From: Proteobacteria bacterium UBA964
Lineage (GTDB): Bacteria; Pseudomonadota; Gammaproteobacteria; Steroidobacterales; Steroidobacteraceae
Assembly (NCBI GenBank): GCA_002292945.1
Contig: DBCG01000054.1
Span: forward strand, 11,319 to 52,836
Direction of reading: 5' to 3'
Length of the DNA: 41,518 nucleotides
Part shown: piece by piece, positions 16,419 through 25,407 of the stretch
How the letters are laid out: each line of letters starts with the position of its first letter
How positions within the stretch are numbered: the stretch's first letter is position 1
Program-made: the position numbers and the translations under genes
Notes under the pieces: generated by a model
What the model was told of the DNA's origin: nothing
Seen by the model: only the letters and a program-made list of their open reading frames with translations
Database searches by the model: none

Positions 16419-17420
16419 TCAGCCGCCGTAGCCATGAGGCGTTGTCGTGCGGCCCGCGATGCGCTGCGCAGCGAGCGATGCGGCAAGGTCCACCGCAGCG
16501 CGCAGGCTGCCGGGGTCGGCTCGACCGGTCCCTGCGAGGCTGAGCGCGGTACCGTGGTCGACCGAGGTGCGCAGCACCGGGAGACCCAGTGTGATGTTGA
16601 CCGCATGGCCGAAGCCGGCATGCTTCAACACCGGCAAGCCTTGGTCGTGGTACATGGCGAGGACCGCATCGGCTCGCGCGAGTTCGCGCGGTACGAAGGC
16701 GGTGTCCGCCGGTACCGGTCCGTGCACGAGCAGTCCGGCGTCGCGCGCCGCTGCGATGGCAGGCGCGATCACCGCCTGATCCTCGCCGCCAAGCAGTCCG
16801 TCCTCGCCGGCGTGGGGGTTCAGGCCGCAGACCGCGATGCGCGGCGCGGCGATGCCGAACTTGTCGCGCAGGTCGGTGTGCATGATGTGCAGCACCTCAA
16901 GCAGCAGCGCGGTGTCGATCGCATCGGGCACGGCGCGCAGCGGCAGATGGGTGGTGGCGAGCGCCACCCGAAGGCTGCCGGCGACCAGCATCATCACCGG
17001 GCGCGGTGTCCCGCAGCGCTCGGCGAGATACTCGGTGTGTCCCGAGAACGGCACACCGGATGCAGCGATGGTGCTTTTCTGGACGGGCGCCGTGACCATC
17101 GCATCCCATCGACCCTCCCGCAGCCCTTGCAGCGCGGCATCGAGCAAAGCGAGTACATGGGCGGCATTGCGCGGGTCGGGATGCCCCGCGATGCAGGGGA
17201 CGGCAAGCGGGTGATGTTCGATGTGGAGCCGTGCCGGATCCACACCCGCTGCCTGCGCGCGTTGCGTGATCAGCGTCCGATCGCCGAGTAGGGTGATCTC
17301 GCAGTCGAGGGTCCCGCTGGCGTCTCCGGCAGCCAGTTGGGCGCAGATCTCGGGACCGATCCCAGCGGGCTCGCCCGCGGTCAGTACGAGGCGCGGCCGG
17401 TCAGGTCTTGACGTCGACAT
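16419..17420 (-). CDS. pdxA: 4-hydroxythreonine-4-phosphate dehydrogenase
   Basis: Oxidises 4-phosphohydroxy-L-threonine with NAD in de novo pyridoxal 5'-phosphate synthesis. At 333 residues it is of normal length. The motif GEPAGIGPE (16-24) is present. The three metal ligands are visible as His158 (TTHLP), His203 (NPHAGE) and His258 (MYHDQGL), and the C-terminal RTSVDHGTA motif follows. The start lies inside the last codons of surA (20-bp overlap). The surA-pdxA-rsmA order is conserved across gammaproteobacteria. Confidence 0.97.
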   Translation of the reverse strand: MSTSRPDRPRLVLTAGEPAGIGPEICAQLAAGDASGTLDCEITLLGDRTLITQRAQAAGVDPARLHIEHHPLAVPCIAGHPDPRNAAHVLALLDAALQGLREGRWDAMVTAPVQKSTIAASGVPFSGHTEYLAERCGTPRPVMMLVAGSLRVALATTHLPLRAVPDAIDTALLLEVLHIMHTDLRDKFGIAAPRIAVCGLNPHAGEDGLLGGEDQAVIAPAIAAARDAGLLVHGPVPADTAFVPRELARADAVLAMYHDQGLPVLKHAGFGHAVNITLGLPVLRTSVDHGTALSLAGTGRADPGSLRAAVDLAASLAAQRIAGRTTTPHGYGG

Positions 17421-18750
17421 ACGCCTCGTCGCGCAGTCGCCGCAGCCAGAGCTCGATCTCTTCCTCGGCCTTGCTTTCGCGGAGCTGCATGAATGCGCGC
17501 TGGCGCCGCATCTCCTCGGTGTTGTCGAACTGCCGCCGGCCGAGCAACTGCACGATGTGCCACCCGAACTGGCTGCGGAACGGCTGGCTGATCTCGTCCT
17601 GTTGGAGGGCCGCCAGCGCCTTGTCGAACTCCGGCACGAATGTGCCGGGCGTGGTCCAGCCGAGGTCGCCGCCCTCGGTCGCCGAACCGGGGTCTTCAGA
17701 CAATGTCTTGGCGAGTCCGGCGAAGTCCTCGCCCTTCAGGATGCGCTCGCGCACGGCGCGCAATCGCTGCTCGACCGTGGCGTCGTCCTGGATCTCGGTG
17801 GGCTTGAGCAGGATGTGGCGTGCGTGGGTCTGTTCCACGAGACCTTGCGCCGCTTCGCCGCGCAGTTCGTTGAGCCTCACGATGTGATAACCGGAGGGTG
17901 TGCGCAGGGGCTCACTGGTCTCGCCTGCCTTGAGCTGCACCACGAGGTCCGCCAGCACCGTGGGGATCTCCGGGCCGCGCCGCCAACCGAGCGAACCGCC
18001 CGCGAGGGCCGTCTGGCTGTTGGAGTTGGCGATGGCGAGCTGGGCGAAATCCTCACCGGCGCGTGCCCGGCGACTGACATCCTCGGCGCGTCGCGCGGCT
18101 TCCTCGAGCTGCTGCGTCGAGGGGTCCTGCGGCACCGCGATGAGGATGTGCGAGAGGTTGTACTCGTTGGCTTCGGAGGGACGGTTCTTGTCCTTCGCGA
18201 TGAACTGTTCGATCTCACGCGGGGAGACGTTGATGCGTTGCAGTACATCGCGCTGCCGCAGCACCTGGGTCGTCATCTCGCGGCGCACGCTCTCCCGGTA
18301 TGCGCCGTAGTCGACGCCTTGCGAGGCGAGCGCCTTGGGCAGGTCGGCGAGGGGGATGCCGTTGCGCTGCGCGACATCGGCGAGCGCGGAATTGAGCGCC
18401 TCATCGTTGATACGGATGCCGGCGCGTTGTGCACGCTGCATCTGGATCTCCTGCAGCACCAGACGGTCGAGCACCTGTTGGCGCAGCACGGCGGCGGGCG
18501 GCATCTCCATGCCCTGGCTGCTGATGCGCTGCGTGATCTCGGCGACCTGTTCATCGAGTTCGCTGCTGAGCACCACGCCGTCGTTGACCACTGCAGCGAC
18601 CCGATCGAGCATCTCGCCCCGGTCCGAGAGCGTGCGCGCTTGGGCATGGGCGCGTCCGCTCGCGAGCGACAGCGCCAAAGCCAAGGCTAACGCGCAGGCC
18701 AGCGAGAACGCTAAGTGGTGGGGCAGACGGAAGATCGGTGAGGTCAGCAT
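17401..18750 (-). CDS. surA: Periplasmic peptidyl-prolyl isomerase / outer-membrane protein chaperone SurA
   Basis: Escorts unfolded outer-membrane proteins, LptD included, through the periplasm and has prolyl isomerase activity. The 449-residue precursor starts with a Leu/Ala-rich signal peptide, likely cleaved after AHA (residue 36). A SurA N-terminal chaperone domain comes next. Two parvulin domains follow, beginning near SHILIAVP and ARHILLKP, each ending in a GYHIV or GWHIV strand. It follows lptD by 29 bp, pairing the chaperone with a known client. Confidence 0.96.
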   Translation of the reverse strand: MLTSPIFRLPHHLAFSLACALALALALSLASGRAHAQARTLSDRGEMLDRVAAVVNDGVVLSSELDEQVAEITQRISSQGMEMPPAAVLRQQVLDRLVLQEIQMQRAQRAGIRINDEALNSALADVAQRNGIPLADLPKALASQGVDYGAYRESVRREMTTQVLRQRDVLQRINVSPREIEQFIAKDKNRPSEANEYNLSHILIAVPQDPSTQQLEEAARRAEDVSRRARAGEDFAQLAIANSNSQTALAGGSLGWRRGPEIPTVLADLVVQLKAGETSEPLRTPSGYHIVRLNELRGEAAQGLVEQTHARHILLKPTEIQDDATVEQRLRAVRERILKGEDFAGLAKTLSEDPGSATEGGDLGWTTPGTFVPEFDKALAALQQDEISQPFRSQFGWHIVQLLGRRQFDNTEEMRRQRAFMQLRESKAEEEIELWLRRLRDEAYVDVKT

Positions 18751-18779
18751 GGGCGTCGGTTCCGAAAAACGGTTGGAAG

Positions 18780-21098
18780 TCAGCGGGTTACGCTTGCGCG
18801 TGAGTATCCACGAAATGCCTCGTCGAGGAAAGCGTCAGCCCCACTTCCGACACTCGAGAGGCCGTTCAGTTCAAGTTGCAGGTAGAACTGGGTGTCGCGC
18901 TCGCCCGTGCGGCTCGAGATGTAGCGTCGACCGACCGCTCGGAGCCGCCAACAGCAGGAGCGGAACTCCAAGCCCGCGAAATGCTCGAGGCCGGAGTTCG
19001 ATTGCAGGTCGTGCACCAGCTTGCCGAAGGCGCTCCAGCGCTGGGTGAGCGGCCAGGCGCCGGAGATCTCGGCCTGTTCGAGGCCACCCTGCTGGAAGTT
19101 GTAGGAGAGGTTCAGGGCGCGCACCGGGTCCGGGTTGTAGCGCAGCCGGAAATTGTTGCGCTCACGACGCTCGTCACGGGTGTTCCATTGCAGACCGAAA
19201 TCGGCTGTCCAATGGCTCCAGGCCGACACGCTCATCTCGGCCACCAGATCGGATTCGCGGCGACGCGGGCTGGGTTCATCGGGGAGCCGTACGCGAGGCG
19301 CCTCGAAATACCGTATCTGGCCGAGCGTCGCCGACAGCAGTTGTCTCCCACGATCGTCGTAGACGCGGGTGGTCGCGCCCAGGCTCAGTTGGTTCGCATC
19401 GGCGACCCGGTCCGCACCGACATAGCGCTCGGTGCTGAAGAGTTGACCGAAATCGAGATCGGGCAGGGCGGTGTCGAAGATCGGCAGCGAATCCTGGTCG
19501 CGGAACGGCGTCCAAAGATAAAGCATGCGCGGCTCAAGCGTGATCCGTCGCGCAGCCGCATCGACGGCCGGTCGCTCGAGACGCAATCCGACATCGACCC
19601 AGGCTGACGGCAGGTCGCGACGCAGCGAGTCCGGTCCGTCGGTCACGCCGGAGAGATCGTAGCGGGTATGGCGCCAAGCGACGCCGGGTCTGGCGAACCA
19701 ACCTGGTCGATCGAAGGAAAGCCCCAATTCGGGCCGGGCGTCGAGGCGCCAACCGGTGATCCCCACATCGCGGTCGAAGCGGACAAGCTCGGCGTCCAAG
19801 CTTGCGAGGAGTCGGCGCTCGGATCCGAAGGCCAGATCGCCCTGTGCCAGCAGTCTCGGCAGGGTGGCGTAAGGGCGGTCGAGCGGCGCCAACGCGCGGT
19901 CGATGGTCTGGAAATCCCTGATCTCGCCGAGCAACGCCCATCGTTCGTCCTCGTACGAGATGCTCATCACCTGGTCGAGGAAAGTGGTGCTCGAGTCGGA
20001 TCCGCCGTGGGAAAAATCCTCGAAATATTCGGCATCGCTGACCTGTTGCGCATCGATATCGATGTGCCAGCCGGACCCGAGGTCGCCGTCGTGTCGCCAT
20101 TGCAACCAGTGGCGCTCGCTGTCTTTGAGCCTGTCCGAAGGCAGCAATCGGGCCTGGAGCCGTCCAGCATGGCGTTCGGTGAGGTAGCGATAGCGCCCGC
20201 CGAGATCGACGCCGCGCCGTCCGTAGAACATCGGATCGAAGGTGAGATCGTGGTTGGGGGCGAGGTTGAAGTAGTAGGGCACGCCGAGTTCGACACCGCT
20301 GCGCGAACTGAACCCGACGCTCGGGAAGAGGAATCCGCTCTTGCGCTGGTCGCCGACCGGGAACGAGATCCAAGGCAGGTAGAGGATCGGCACGCCCATG
20401 AACTCGACCGCGGCATCGCGGCCTGTGCCATTGCGTCCGGCCATGTCGAGATCGATGCTGCGGGCGCGTATCCGCCAGTCCGGGTGCGCGGCGGGGCAGG
20501 TGCTGAACCAGACCTGCTGCAACCGGATGTCGCCGTCTGCATCGACCTCGAGGCGTTCCGCCGCCCCGCGGGCCGGTCGCTCGGGCAACTCGAAGGTCGC
20601 GTCCTCGAAGGCGGCACCCCCGGCGGGGTCGTAGCGGCCGCTGCGGCCGGCGACCTCGAGGGAGGGGTCGGTGTATCGGACGGTGCCATCGACCTTGAAG
20701 AGGTTCTTCGCCGCATCGTAGGTGACGTCCTCTGCGGACAGCACGCGTTCGCCTTGGGTGACGCGCACATCGCCGGTAAGCACCGCGTCGCCGTCGGACC
20801 TGAGCGCGGCGGAATCGCTGCTGATCTCGATGCGCGGCTCGGTGTCTGTCGTCGGTGTCGTCCGGGTCGCCCCGCCTGGCGCTCGCTGGGCGTCTGGGGG
20901 GGTGCTTGCGAGCAGCGCTTCGCGTACCGACGAGGGTGCCGGACAGCGCAGCGGACGGCTCTCGCGCGGCTGCGGGGTGACCTCCTCGGCGTGCGGCGAC
21001 GGTGACATCAACGCACACGACACGATGACCAGCAGCGCACGGGGCAGGGCCGGAAGAAGGGTCGCGTGGCGGAGCGGCGGCGACATGGGTGCAACCAT
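18780..21098 (-). CDS. lptD: LPS-assembly outer membrane protein LptD
   Basis: Beta-barrel that inserts lipopolysaccharide into the outer leaflet, acting with LptE. The 772-residue precursor has a signal peptide, an OstA/LptA-like beta-jellyroll (about 85-210) and a large C-terminal barrel rich in aromatic strands. The four cysteines needed for the family's disulfides are all present: Cys52, Cys201 and the adjacent pair Cys715-Cys716 in RSCCWR. Start is ATG 21098 or ATG 21086 (fifth codon, MSPPLRH); the second is favoured if the palindromic -10 at 21096-21105 is real, because that box overlaps the first ATG. An antisense frame of 445 codons is a GC-bias shadow. Confidence 0.95.
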   Translation of the reverse strand: MVAPMSPPLRHATLLPALPRALLVIVSCALMSPSPHAEEVTPQPRESRPLRCPAPSSVREALLASTPPDAQRAPGGATRTTPTTDTEPRIEISSDSAALRSDGDAVLTGDVRVTQGERVLSAEDVTYDAAKNLFKVDGTVRYTDPSLEVAGRSGRYDPAGGAAFEDATFELPERPARGAAERLEVDADGDIRLQQVWFSTCPAAHPDWRIRARSIDLDMAGRNGTGRDAAVEFMGVPILYLPWISFPVGDQRKSGFLFPSVGFSSRSGVELGVPYYFNLAPNHDLTFDPMFYGRRGVDLGGRYRYLTERHAGRLQARLLPSDRLKDSERHWLQWRHDGDLGSGWHIDIDAQQVSDAEYFEDFSHGGSDSSTTFLDQVMSISYEDERWALLGEIRDFQTIDRALAPLDRPYATLPRLLAQGDLAFGSERRLLASLDAELVRFDRDVGITGWRLDARPELGLSFDRPGWFARPGVAWRHTRYDLSGVTDGPDSLRRDLPSAWVDVGLRLERPAVDAAARRITLEPRMLYLWTPFRDQDSLPIFDTALPDLDFGQLFSTERYVGADRVADANQLSLGATTRVYDDRGRQLLSATLGQIRYFEAPRVRLPDEPSPRRRESDLVAEMSVSAWSHWTADFGLQWNTRDERRERNNFRLRYNPDPVRALNLSYNFQQGGLEQAEISGAWPLTQRWSAFGKLVHDLQSNSGLEHFAGLEFRSCCWRLRAVGRRYISSRTGERDTQFYLQLELNGLSSVGSGADAFLDEAFRGYSRASVTR

Positions 21099-21105
21099 TA
21101 TAATG
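21096..21105. promoter_or_regulatory. Palindromic -10 element between lptD and amgK
   Basis: CATTATAATG is a perfect 10-bp palindrome, so a consensus TATAAT can be read on the plus strand (21099-21104, towards amgK) and on the minus strand (21102-21097, towards lptD). Only 35 bp separate the two starts. No good -35 hexamer is visible at 17 bp on either side, so use by sigma-70 is uncertain. A plus-strand start near 21111 would give amgK a leader of about 23 nt. Confidence 0.4.
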
Positions 21106-21133
21106 TCAGCCCCTCTCGTACCCTGCGGATTTC

Positions 21134-22192
21134 ATGACCTCTCCCGACCCGCGCTTGGCGACCCTCACCCGCTGGGTGGGCGAGGAACTCGGACATCGTC
21201 TCGAGCGGATCTCCGTGGCTTCGGCAGACGCGAGCTTCCGCCGCTATTTCCGCGCCCATCTTGCCGACGGGCGCAGCCTCATCGTCATGGATGCCCCCCC
21301 CGAGCGCGAGGACATCGGGCCTTACTTGCGCGTCACGGGCCTGCTCGCCGAGATCGGCTTGCATGTGCCGATAGTGCACGCGGTCGACCAAGCGCGCGGT
21401 CTCGTGCTGTTGGAGGACCTCGGCACTGAACAGTATCTTGCTGCGTTGCAGGATCGTTCCCGCGCCGATGCGCTCTATGGGGAAGCCCTCGGTGCGCTGT
21501 GCACCCTGCAGCTGCGCGGAGGTGCCGCGGCCGCCCAGCTCTCGCCGTACGATGATGCGGTGTTGCAGCGTGAGCTCGAGCTCATGCCCGAGTGGTTCGC
21601 GGTGCAGCACCTCGGCATCGTGCTCACCGACGAGGACCGCGGCGTGCTGGCAGCCTCATTCAAGGTGCTGCGAGAGGAGGCGCTCGCGCAGCCTGTGACG
21701 TTCGTGCACCGGGATTACCATTCGCGCAACCTCATGGTGCTGCCGGCGGCAGGCCCCGGCATCATCGACTTCCAGGACGCGCTCGCCGGTCCGGTGGGCT
21801 ACGACCTCGTGTCGTTGCTCAAGGACTGCTATGTCCGGTGGCCCCGCGCGCAGGTCGAGGGGTGGCTGCGCGGACATCGTGCTGCGCTGCGTGCCGGCGG
21901 CGGTGGCGCGCTCACCGGTTCGAGCGACCGCGAGTTCCTGCGGTGGTTCGACTTCATCGGCGTCCAGCGCCACATCAAGGTGCTCGGCATCTTCGCGCGG
22001 CTCTGCTGGCGCGACGGCAAGCTCGGCTACCTCGATGACCTGCCGCTGACGCTCGGATACACGCTCGATGCCTGCGCGCGTCATCCCGAGCTGTCGGACC
22101 TCGGCGCTTGGTTGCGACGGCTGGCCTTGCCCGGGCTCGAGGCCGCCAACGATCGGGCACGGATCGCAGCCACCGTTCGGGTGGCTCCGTGA
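21134..22192 (+). CDS. amgK: N-acetylmuramate/N-acetylglucosamine kinase (anomeric)
   Basis: Aminoglycoside-phosphotransferase-fold kinase that phosphorylates MurNAc and GlcNAc at C1, the first step of the MurNAc salvage route that bypasses de novo UDP-MurNAc synthesis and is linked to fosfomycin tolerance in pseudomonads. Length is 352 residues. The catalytic loop HRDYHSRN puts the base at Asp194, and IDFQDAL provides the metal Asp212. The next gene, overlapping by 4 nt, is the MurU uridylyltransferase, which strongly supports AmgK over other kinases of this fold. The same pair stands divergent from lptD in Pseudomonas. Confidence 0.92.
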   Translation: MTSPDPRLATLTRWVGEELGHRLERISVASADASFRRYFRAHLADGRSLIVMDAPPEREDIGPYLRVTGLLAEIGLHVPIVHAVDQARGLVLLEDLGTEQYLAALQDRSRADALYGEALGALCTLQLRGGAAAAQLSPYDDAVLQRELELMPEWFAVQHLGIVLTDEDRGVLAASFKVLREEALAQPVTFVHRDYHSRNLMVLPAAGPGIIDFQDALAGPVGYDLVSLLKDCYVRWPRAQVEGWLRGHRAALRAGGGGALTGSSDREFLRWFDFIGVQRHIKVLGIFARLCWRDGKLGYLDDLPLTLGYTLDACARHPELSDLGAWLRRLALPGLEAANDRARIAATVRVAP

Positions 22193-22887
22193 GGGCGATG
22201 ATCCTCGCGGCAGGGCGTGGTGAGCGCATGCGTCCGCTCACCGACGATCGCCCGAAGCCGTTGCTCGAAGTGGGCGGCCGGTCTTTGCTCGAGTGGCATC
22301 TCGTCGCGTTGGCGCGGGCCGGTATCGTCGATGTGGTCATCAACCTCGCTTGGCAGGGCGAGCGCATCCGGGAGGCGCTGGGCGACGGTGCGGACCACGG
22401 CGTGCGCATCCGCTACAGCGACGAGGGTGACTCGGCGCTCGAGACCGGCGGAGGCATCTTCCGCGCCCTGCCTCTGCTCGGTGCGGCGCCGTTCCTCGTG
22501 GTCAACGGCGACATCTGGACCGACCACGACTTCGCCCAATCGCCACCGCTCGACGCCGGTGCACTCGCGAGCCTCGTCCTCGTGCCGAACCCGTCACATC
22601 ATCCGCAAGGCGATTTCGGTCTCGTAGCGCGGGCTGAAAGCGGCTTTGACGTGCTCACCACACCGGGTGATGCACCGCGTCACACCTACTCCGGTATCGG
22701 CGTGTATCGGCCGGAGTTCTTCGAGGGTTGTACCGATGGACGGTTCCCGCTGCTGCCGCTTCTGCGCCGGGCGGGTGCGGCGGGTCGGCTGCGGGGACGG
22801 CTTTATCAAGGGCTTTGGTGTGATGTCGGCACCCCGCAGCGACTGCGGGAGCTCGACGAGCGCCTCGCTGGTGGTGCCGTCGGCTGA
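22189..22887 (+). CDS. murU: N-acetylmuramate alpha-1-phosphate uridylyltransferase
   Basis: Converts MurNAc-1-phosphate and UTP into UDP-MurNAc, the step after AmgK in peptidoglycan recycling. The 232-residue product carries the nucleotidyltransferase signature AMILAAGRGERMRPLTDDRP (residues 3-22) with KPLLEVGG next, and a later VVNGDIWTD metal site. The start is GTG 22189, overlapping the amgK stop as GTGA; it places the signature at the N-terminus as in known MurU proteins. CCGTC (22877-22881) and GACGG (22886-22890) form a small hairpin over the stop codon. Confidence 0.93.
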   Translation: MRAMILAAGRGERMRPLTDDRPKPLLEVGGRSLLEWHLVALARAGIVDVVINLAWQGERIREALGDGADHGVRIRYSDEGDSALETGGGIFRALPLLGAAPFLVVNGDIWTDHDFAQSPPLDAGALASLVLVPNPSHHPQGDFGLVARAESGFDVLTTPGDAPRHTYSGIGVYRPEFFEGCTDGRFPLLPLLRRAGAAGRLRGRLYQGLWCDVGTPQRLRELDERLAGGAVG

Positions 22888-22931
22888 CGGACGAGCGACG
22901 AGGCGCGTCAGCGGCGCGTACACTATCCCTC

Positions 22932-23954
22932 ATGGACGAAGAATCCCGCGACCCGGCCCCGCGCCCTGCGAGCGGCCTGAAATATCGCACCCCACAGGGC
23001 TTCAATGCGATCCGAGACGGCATCAAGGCGACCGCCGCCGCACCGGTCCGGGTGCCGGGTGGCAAGCCGCGTTGGCTCAAGGCGCCGTTCGCCGGCGGCG
23101 CCCGCTACGAGATCGTGCGTCAGACGGTGCGCGAGCACCGCCTCGCCACGGTCTGTGAAGAGGCGAAATGCCCGAACATCGGCGAGTGTTGGAACGCCGG
23201 CACGGCGACCCTGATGCTGATGGGCGAGGTCTGCACGCGGGCCTGTCGCTTCTGCGCCGTCGACACCGGCAACCCGCGCGGCTGGCTCGATCCTGAAGAG
23301 CCGCGCAATGCGGCGCGCACCGTACAGCTCATGGGCCTGCGCTATGTGGTGCTCACCTCGGTCAACCGCGACGATCTGCCCGATGGGGGCGCTGCGCATT
23401 TCGCGGCCACAGTCCGGGAGATCAAGACGCTGATGCCCGAGACCGCCGTCGAGGCCCTGGTGCCCGATTTCCAGGGCGTGGCGGCGGATATCGATACCGT
23501 GGTCGACTCGGGTCTCGAAGTGTTCGCACAGAACGTCGAGACCGTGCGACGACTGACCCATCCGGTGCGCGATCCGCGCGCCGGTTACGAGCAGACGCTG
23601 CGGGTGCTGGCCCACGCCAAGCGGCGCCGCCCGGAAGTGCTCACCAAGTCGAGCATCATGCTCGGCCTTGGCGAAACCGAAGATGAACTGCGCGAGTCGA
23701 TGGACGATCTGCGGACGCATGAGGTCGACCTGCTGACGCTCGGTCAGTACCTGCAGCCGACCGTGAACCACCTGCCTGTGGCGCGCTTCGTGGCGCCGGA
23801 GGAGTTCGATCGCTACCGGGAGTGGGCGCTGGCGCGAGGTTTCCGCGAATGTGTCTCGGGGCCGTTGGTACGATCGAGCTATCGCGCTGAGCAGGCGCTC
23901 GCGGGCAACAACGCCGGTGTGGTGAATGCGGGATCTCCCCCTGCTCGTCCGTGA
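22932..23954 (+). CDS. lipA: Lipoyl synthase
   Basis: Radical-SAM enzyme that inserts two sulfur atoms into protein-bound octanoyl groups, making lipoyl cofactors for 2-oxoacid dehydrogenases and glycine cleavage. Length 340. The auxiliary 4Fe-4S ligands are Cys75, Cys80 and Cys86 (CEEAKCPNIGEC), and the radical-SAM cluster ligands are Cys101, Cys105 and Cys108 (CTRACRFC). The C-terminal RSSYRAEQ supplies the Ser ligand of the auxiliary cluster. It lies 44 bp after murU and overlaps lipB by 29 bp. In E. coli the order is lipB then lipA; here lipA comes first. Confidence 0.97.
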   Translation: MDEESRDPAPRPASGLKYRTPQGFNAIRDGIKATAAAPVRVPGGKPRWLKAPFAGGARYEIVRQTVREHRLATVCEEAKCPNIGECWNAGTATLMLMGEVCTRACRFCAVDTGNPRGWLDPEEPRNAARTVQLMGLRYVVLTSVNRDDLPDGGAAHFAATVREIKTLMPETAVEALVPDFQGVAADIDTVVDSGLEVFAQNVETVRRLTHPVRDPRAGYEQTLRVLAHAKRRRPEVLTKSSIMLGLGETEDELRESMDDLRTHEVDLLTLGQYLQPTVNHLPVARFVAPEEFDRYREWALARGFRECVSGPLVRSSYRAEQALAGNNAGVVNAGSPPARP

Positions 23955-24555
23955 GCTCGGCCGCGCCCGGTATCTCGATACCTGGCGCGCGATGCAGGCC
24001 TTCACCGATCAGCGCGGAGCCGATACCCCGGATGAGCTCTGGGTGCTCGAGCACGAGCCTGTTTTCACGCTCGGCATGAACGCGGATCCGGCGCACCTGC
24101 TCGCGCCGGGTGACATCCCGGTGGTGCAGGTCGATCGCGGCGGGCAGGTGACCTACCACGGCCCTGGGCAGCTCGTGGTCTATCCGCTGATCGATCTGCG
24201 TCGTGCGGGTCTTGGTGTGCGCGATCTGGTCACGGCCCTCGAGCAGGCGGTGATCGCCACCGCCGCCGGTTTCGGCATCGTGGCGGCCACTCGGTCGGGT
24301 GCCCCGGGGGTCTATGTCGAGGGCGCCAAATTGGCGAGCATCGGTATACGGGTCCGCCGCGGGGCGAGTTATCATGGTCTCGCGGTCAACGTCGACATGG
24401 ATCTCGGCCCGTTCGGCAGGATCAACCCCTGCGGCTTCGAAGGGTTGGCGATGACCCAGTTTGCGGCGCTCGGCGGACCGCGTGGAATCGCAGCTGTGGC
24501 AGGAGTGCTTGTCCCGGAACTGCGCCGATCTTTGGAGAGCCATTGCCATGGATAG
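23926..24555 (+). CDS. lipB: Lipoyl(octanoyl) transferase
   Basis: Moves octanoyl groups from acyl carrier protein to lipoyl domains, feeding LipA. The 209-residue protein contains RGGQVTYHGPGQLV (71-84), the catalytic Lys135 in GAKLASIG and the catalytic Cys169 in INPCGF. ATG 23926 lies inside the end of lipA, so translation of the two is probably coupled. The gene also overlaps folE by 8 bp at its 3' end. Confidence 0.96.
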   Translation: MRDLPLLVRELGRARYLDTWRAMQAFTDQRGADTPDELWVLEHEPVFTLGMNADPAHLLAPGDIPVVQVDRGGQVTYHGPGQLVVYPLIDLRRAGLGVRDLVTALEQAVIATAAGFGIVAATRSGAPGVYVEGAKLASIGIRVRRGASYHGLAVNVDMDLGPFGRINPCGFEGLAMTQFAALGGPRGIAAVAGVLVPELRRSLESHCHG

Positions 24556-25120
24556 ACCGACCCATACACCCGAAGACCTGGCCGCCGTCCGCCGATTGCT
24601 CGGCTACATCGGCGAGGATCCCGATCGCGAAGGTCTGCTCGAGACCCCGGCCCGCTTCCTCAAGGCTTGGGAGGAATACACCCGCGGCTACCGCATGAAC
24701 CCGGAGGACATCCTCAAATCCTTCGAGGACGGCGCACAGAGCGTCGATGAGATGGTGATCGTCCGCGATATCCCCGTCTATTCTTTGTGTGAGCACCACC
24801 TCGCGCCGTTCTTCGGCAAGGCCCATGTCGGTTATGTGCCCGACAAGCGCATCCTCGGTCTCTCGAAGATCTCGCGGTTGGTCGAGATCTTCGGTCGACG
24901 GCTGCAGGTCCAGGAACGGCTCACCAACCAGATCGCCGATGCGCTCGATCACAACCTCAAGGCGCTGGGCGTGGCGGTGGTGATCGAATGTCGCCACATG
25001 TGCATGGAATCGCGAGGCGTCCGCCACACCGGCACTGCGACGGTCACCTCCGCCTTGCGGGGCAGCATCAAGACCAATGCCGACACGCGCCGCGAGTTCC
25101 TGTCGCTGATCGGCCGCTGA
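24548..25120 (+). CDS. folE: GTP cyclohydrolase I
   Basis: Converts GTP to 7,8-dihydroneopterin triphosphate, first step of tetrahydrofolate synthesis. The 190-residue protein starts MDRPTHTPED. The zinc ligands of the type IA enzyme are visible: Cys81 and His84 in SLCEHHLAPF, and Cys152 in RHMCMESRGV. ATG 24548 fits the family N-terminus, and an upstream in-frame extension lies inside lipB. Placement after lipB is uncommon; together the three genes face ybeD tail to tail. Confidence 0.96.
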   Translation: MDRPTHTPEDLAAVRRLLGYIGEDPDREGLLETPARFLKAWEEYTRGYRMNPEDILKSFEDGAQSVDEMVIVRDIPVYSLCEHHLAPFFGKAHVGYVPDKRILGLSKISRLVEIFGRRLQVQERLTNQIADALDHNLKALGVAVVIECRHMCMESRGVRHTGTATVTSALRGSIKTNADTRREFLSLIGR

Positions 25121-25130
25121 GCGGCCGGTC
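25108..25130. terminator. Hairpin spanning both stop codons of folE and ybeD
   Basis: CGGCCGC (25111-25117) pairs perfectly with GCGGCCG (25121-25127), and the 3-nt loop is the folE stop TGA. Three more pairs (two Watson-Crick, one G-T) extend the stem to 25108-25130, reaching into the ybeD stop. No T-tract follows on either strand. It is the strongest inverted repeat of the window's convergent junctions and a candidate bidirectional terminator or 3' protection structure. Confidence 0.5.
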
Positions 25131-25407
25131 AGATCACCATCAAGACGCCTTCGGTGGCGGCGAGCTCGGCCACCAGTGCGGTGACCTGCGTGCGGCTCTG
25201 CGCGACGATGGTGTAGGTGATCGCGGTGAAGTTGCCGGCGCCGCTGGCGCGTTCGCTGATGCGAGCGGGATCGAGGTCCGACACATGCGCCTCGAACACG
25301 AGGTCGATGCGCGTGCGCAGGCTGCGCTCGGAGCGTCCGACCACCTTGATGGGGTAGTCGGTCGGGAACTGCAGAGGGCTCGTCGTCTCGTCGATCAAGT
25401 CGTTCAC
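25129..25407 (-). CDS. ybeD: YbeD/DUF493 family regulatory-type small protein
   Basis: A 92-residue protein of the YbeD (DUF493) family, an ACT-like fold with no settled function, usually found between dacA and the lip genes. Family features are the FPTDYPIKVVG start region and the GNFTAITYTIVAQSRTQV middle. The start is GTG 25407, overlapping the transaminase stop as GTGA; GTG 25410 directly upstream is an alternative, and longer versions would lack homology. A link to lipoate metabolism is suggested only by its usual neighbours. Here lipB is close by but on the opposite strand, with folE between. Confidence 0.85.
   Translation of the reverse strand: MNDLIDETTSPLQFPTDYPIKVVGRSERSLRTRIDLVFEAHVSDLDPARISERASGAGNFTAITYTIVAQSRTQVTALVAELAATEGVLMVI

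Noticed and set aside
19668..21005. 445-codon plus-strand frame opposite lptD
   Set aside because: Composition is rich in Ala, Glu and Val with no motif. LptD on the other strand has all four conserved cysteines, so this is a shadow.
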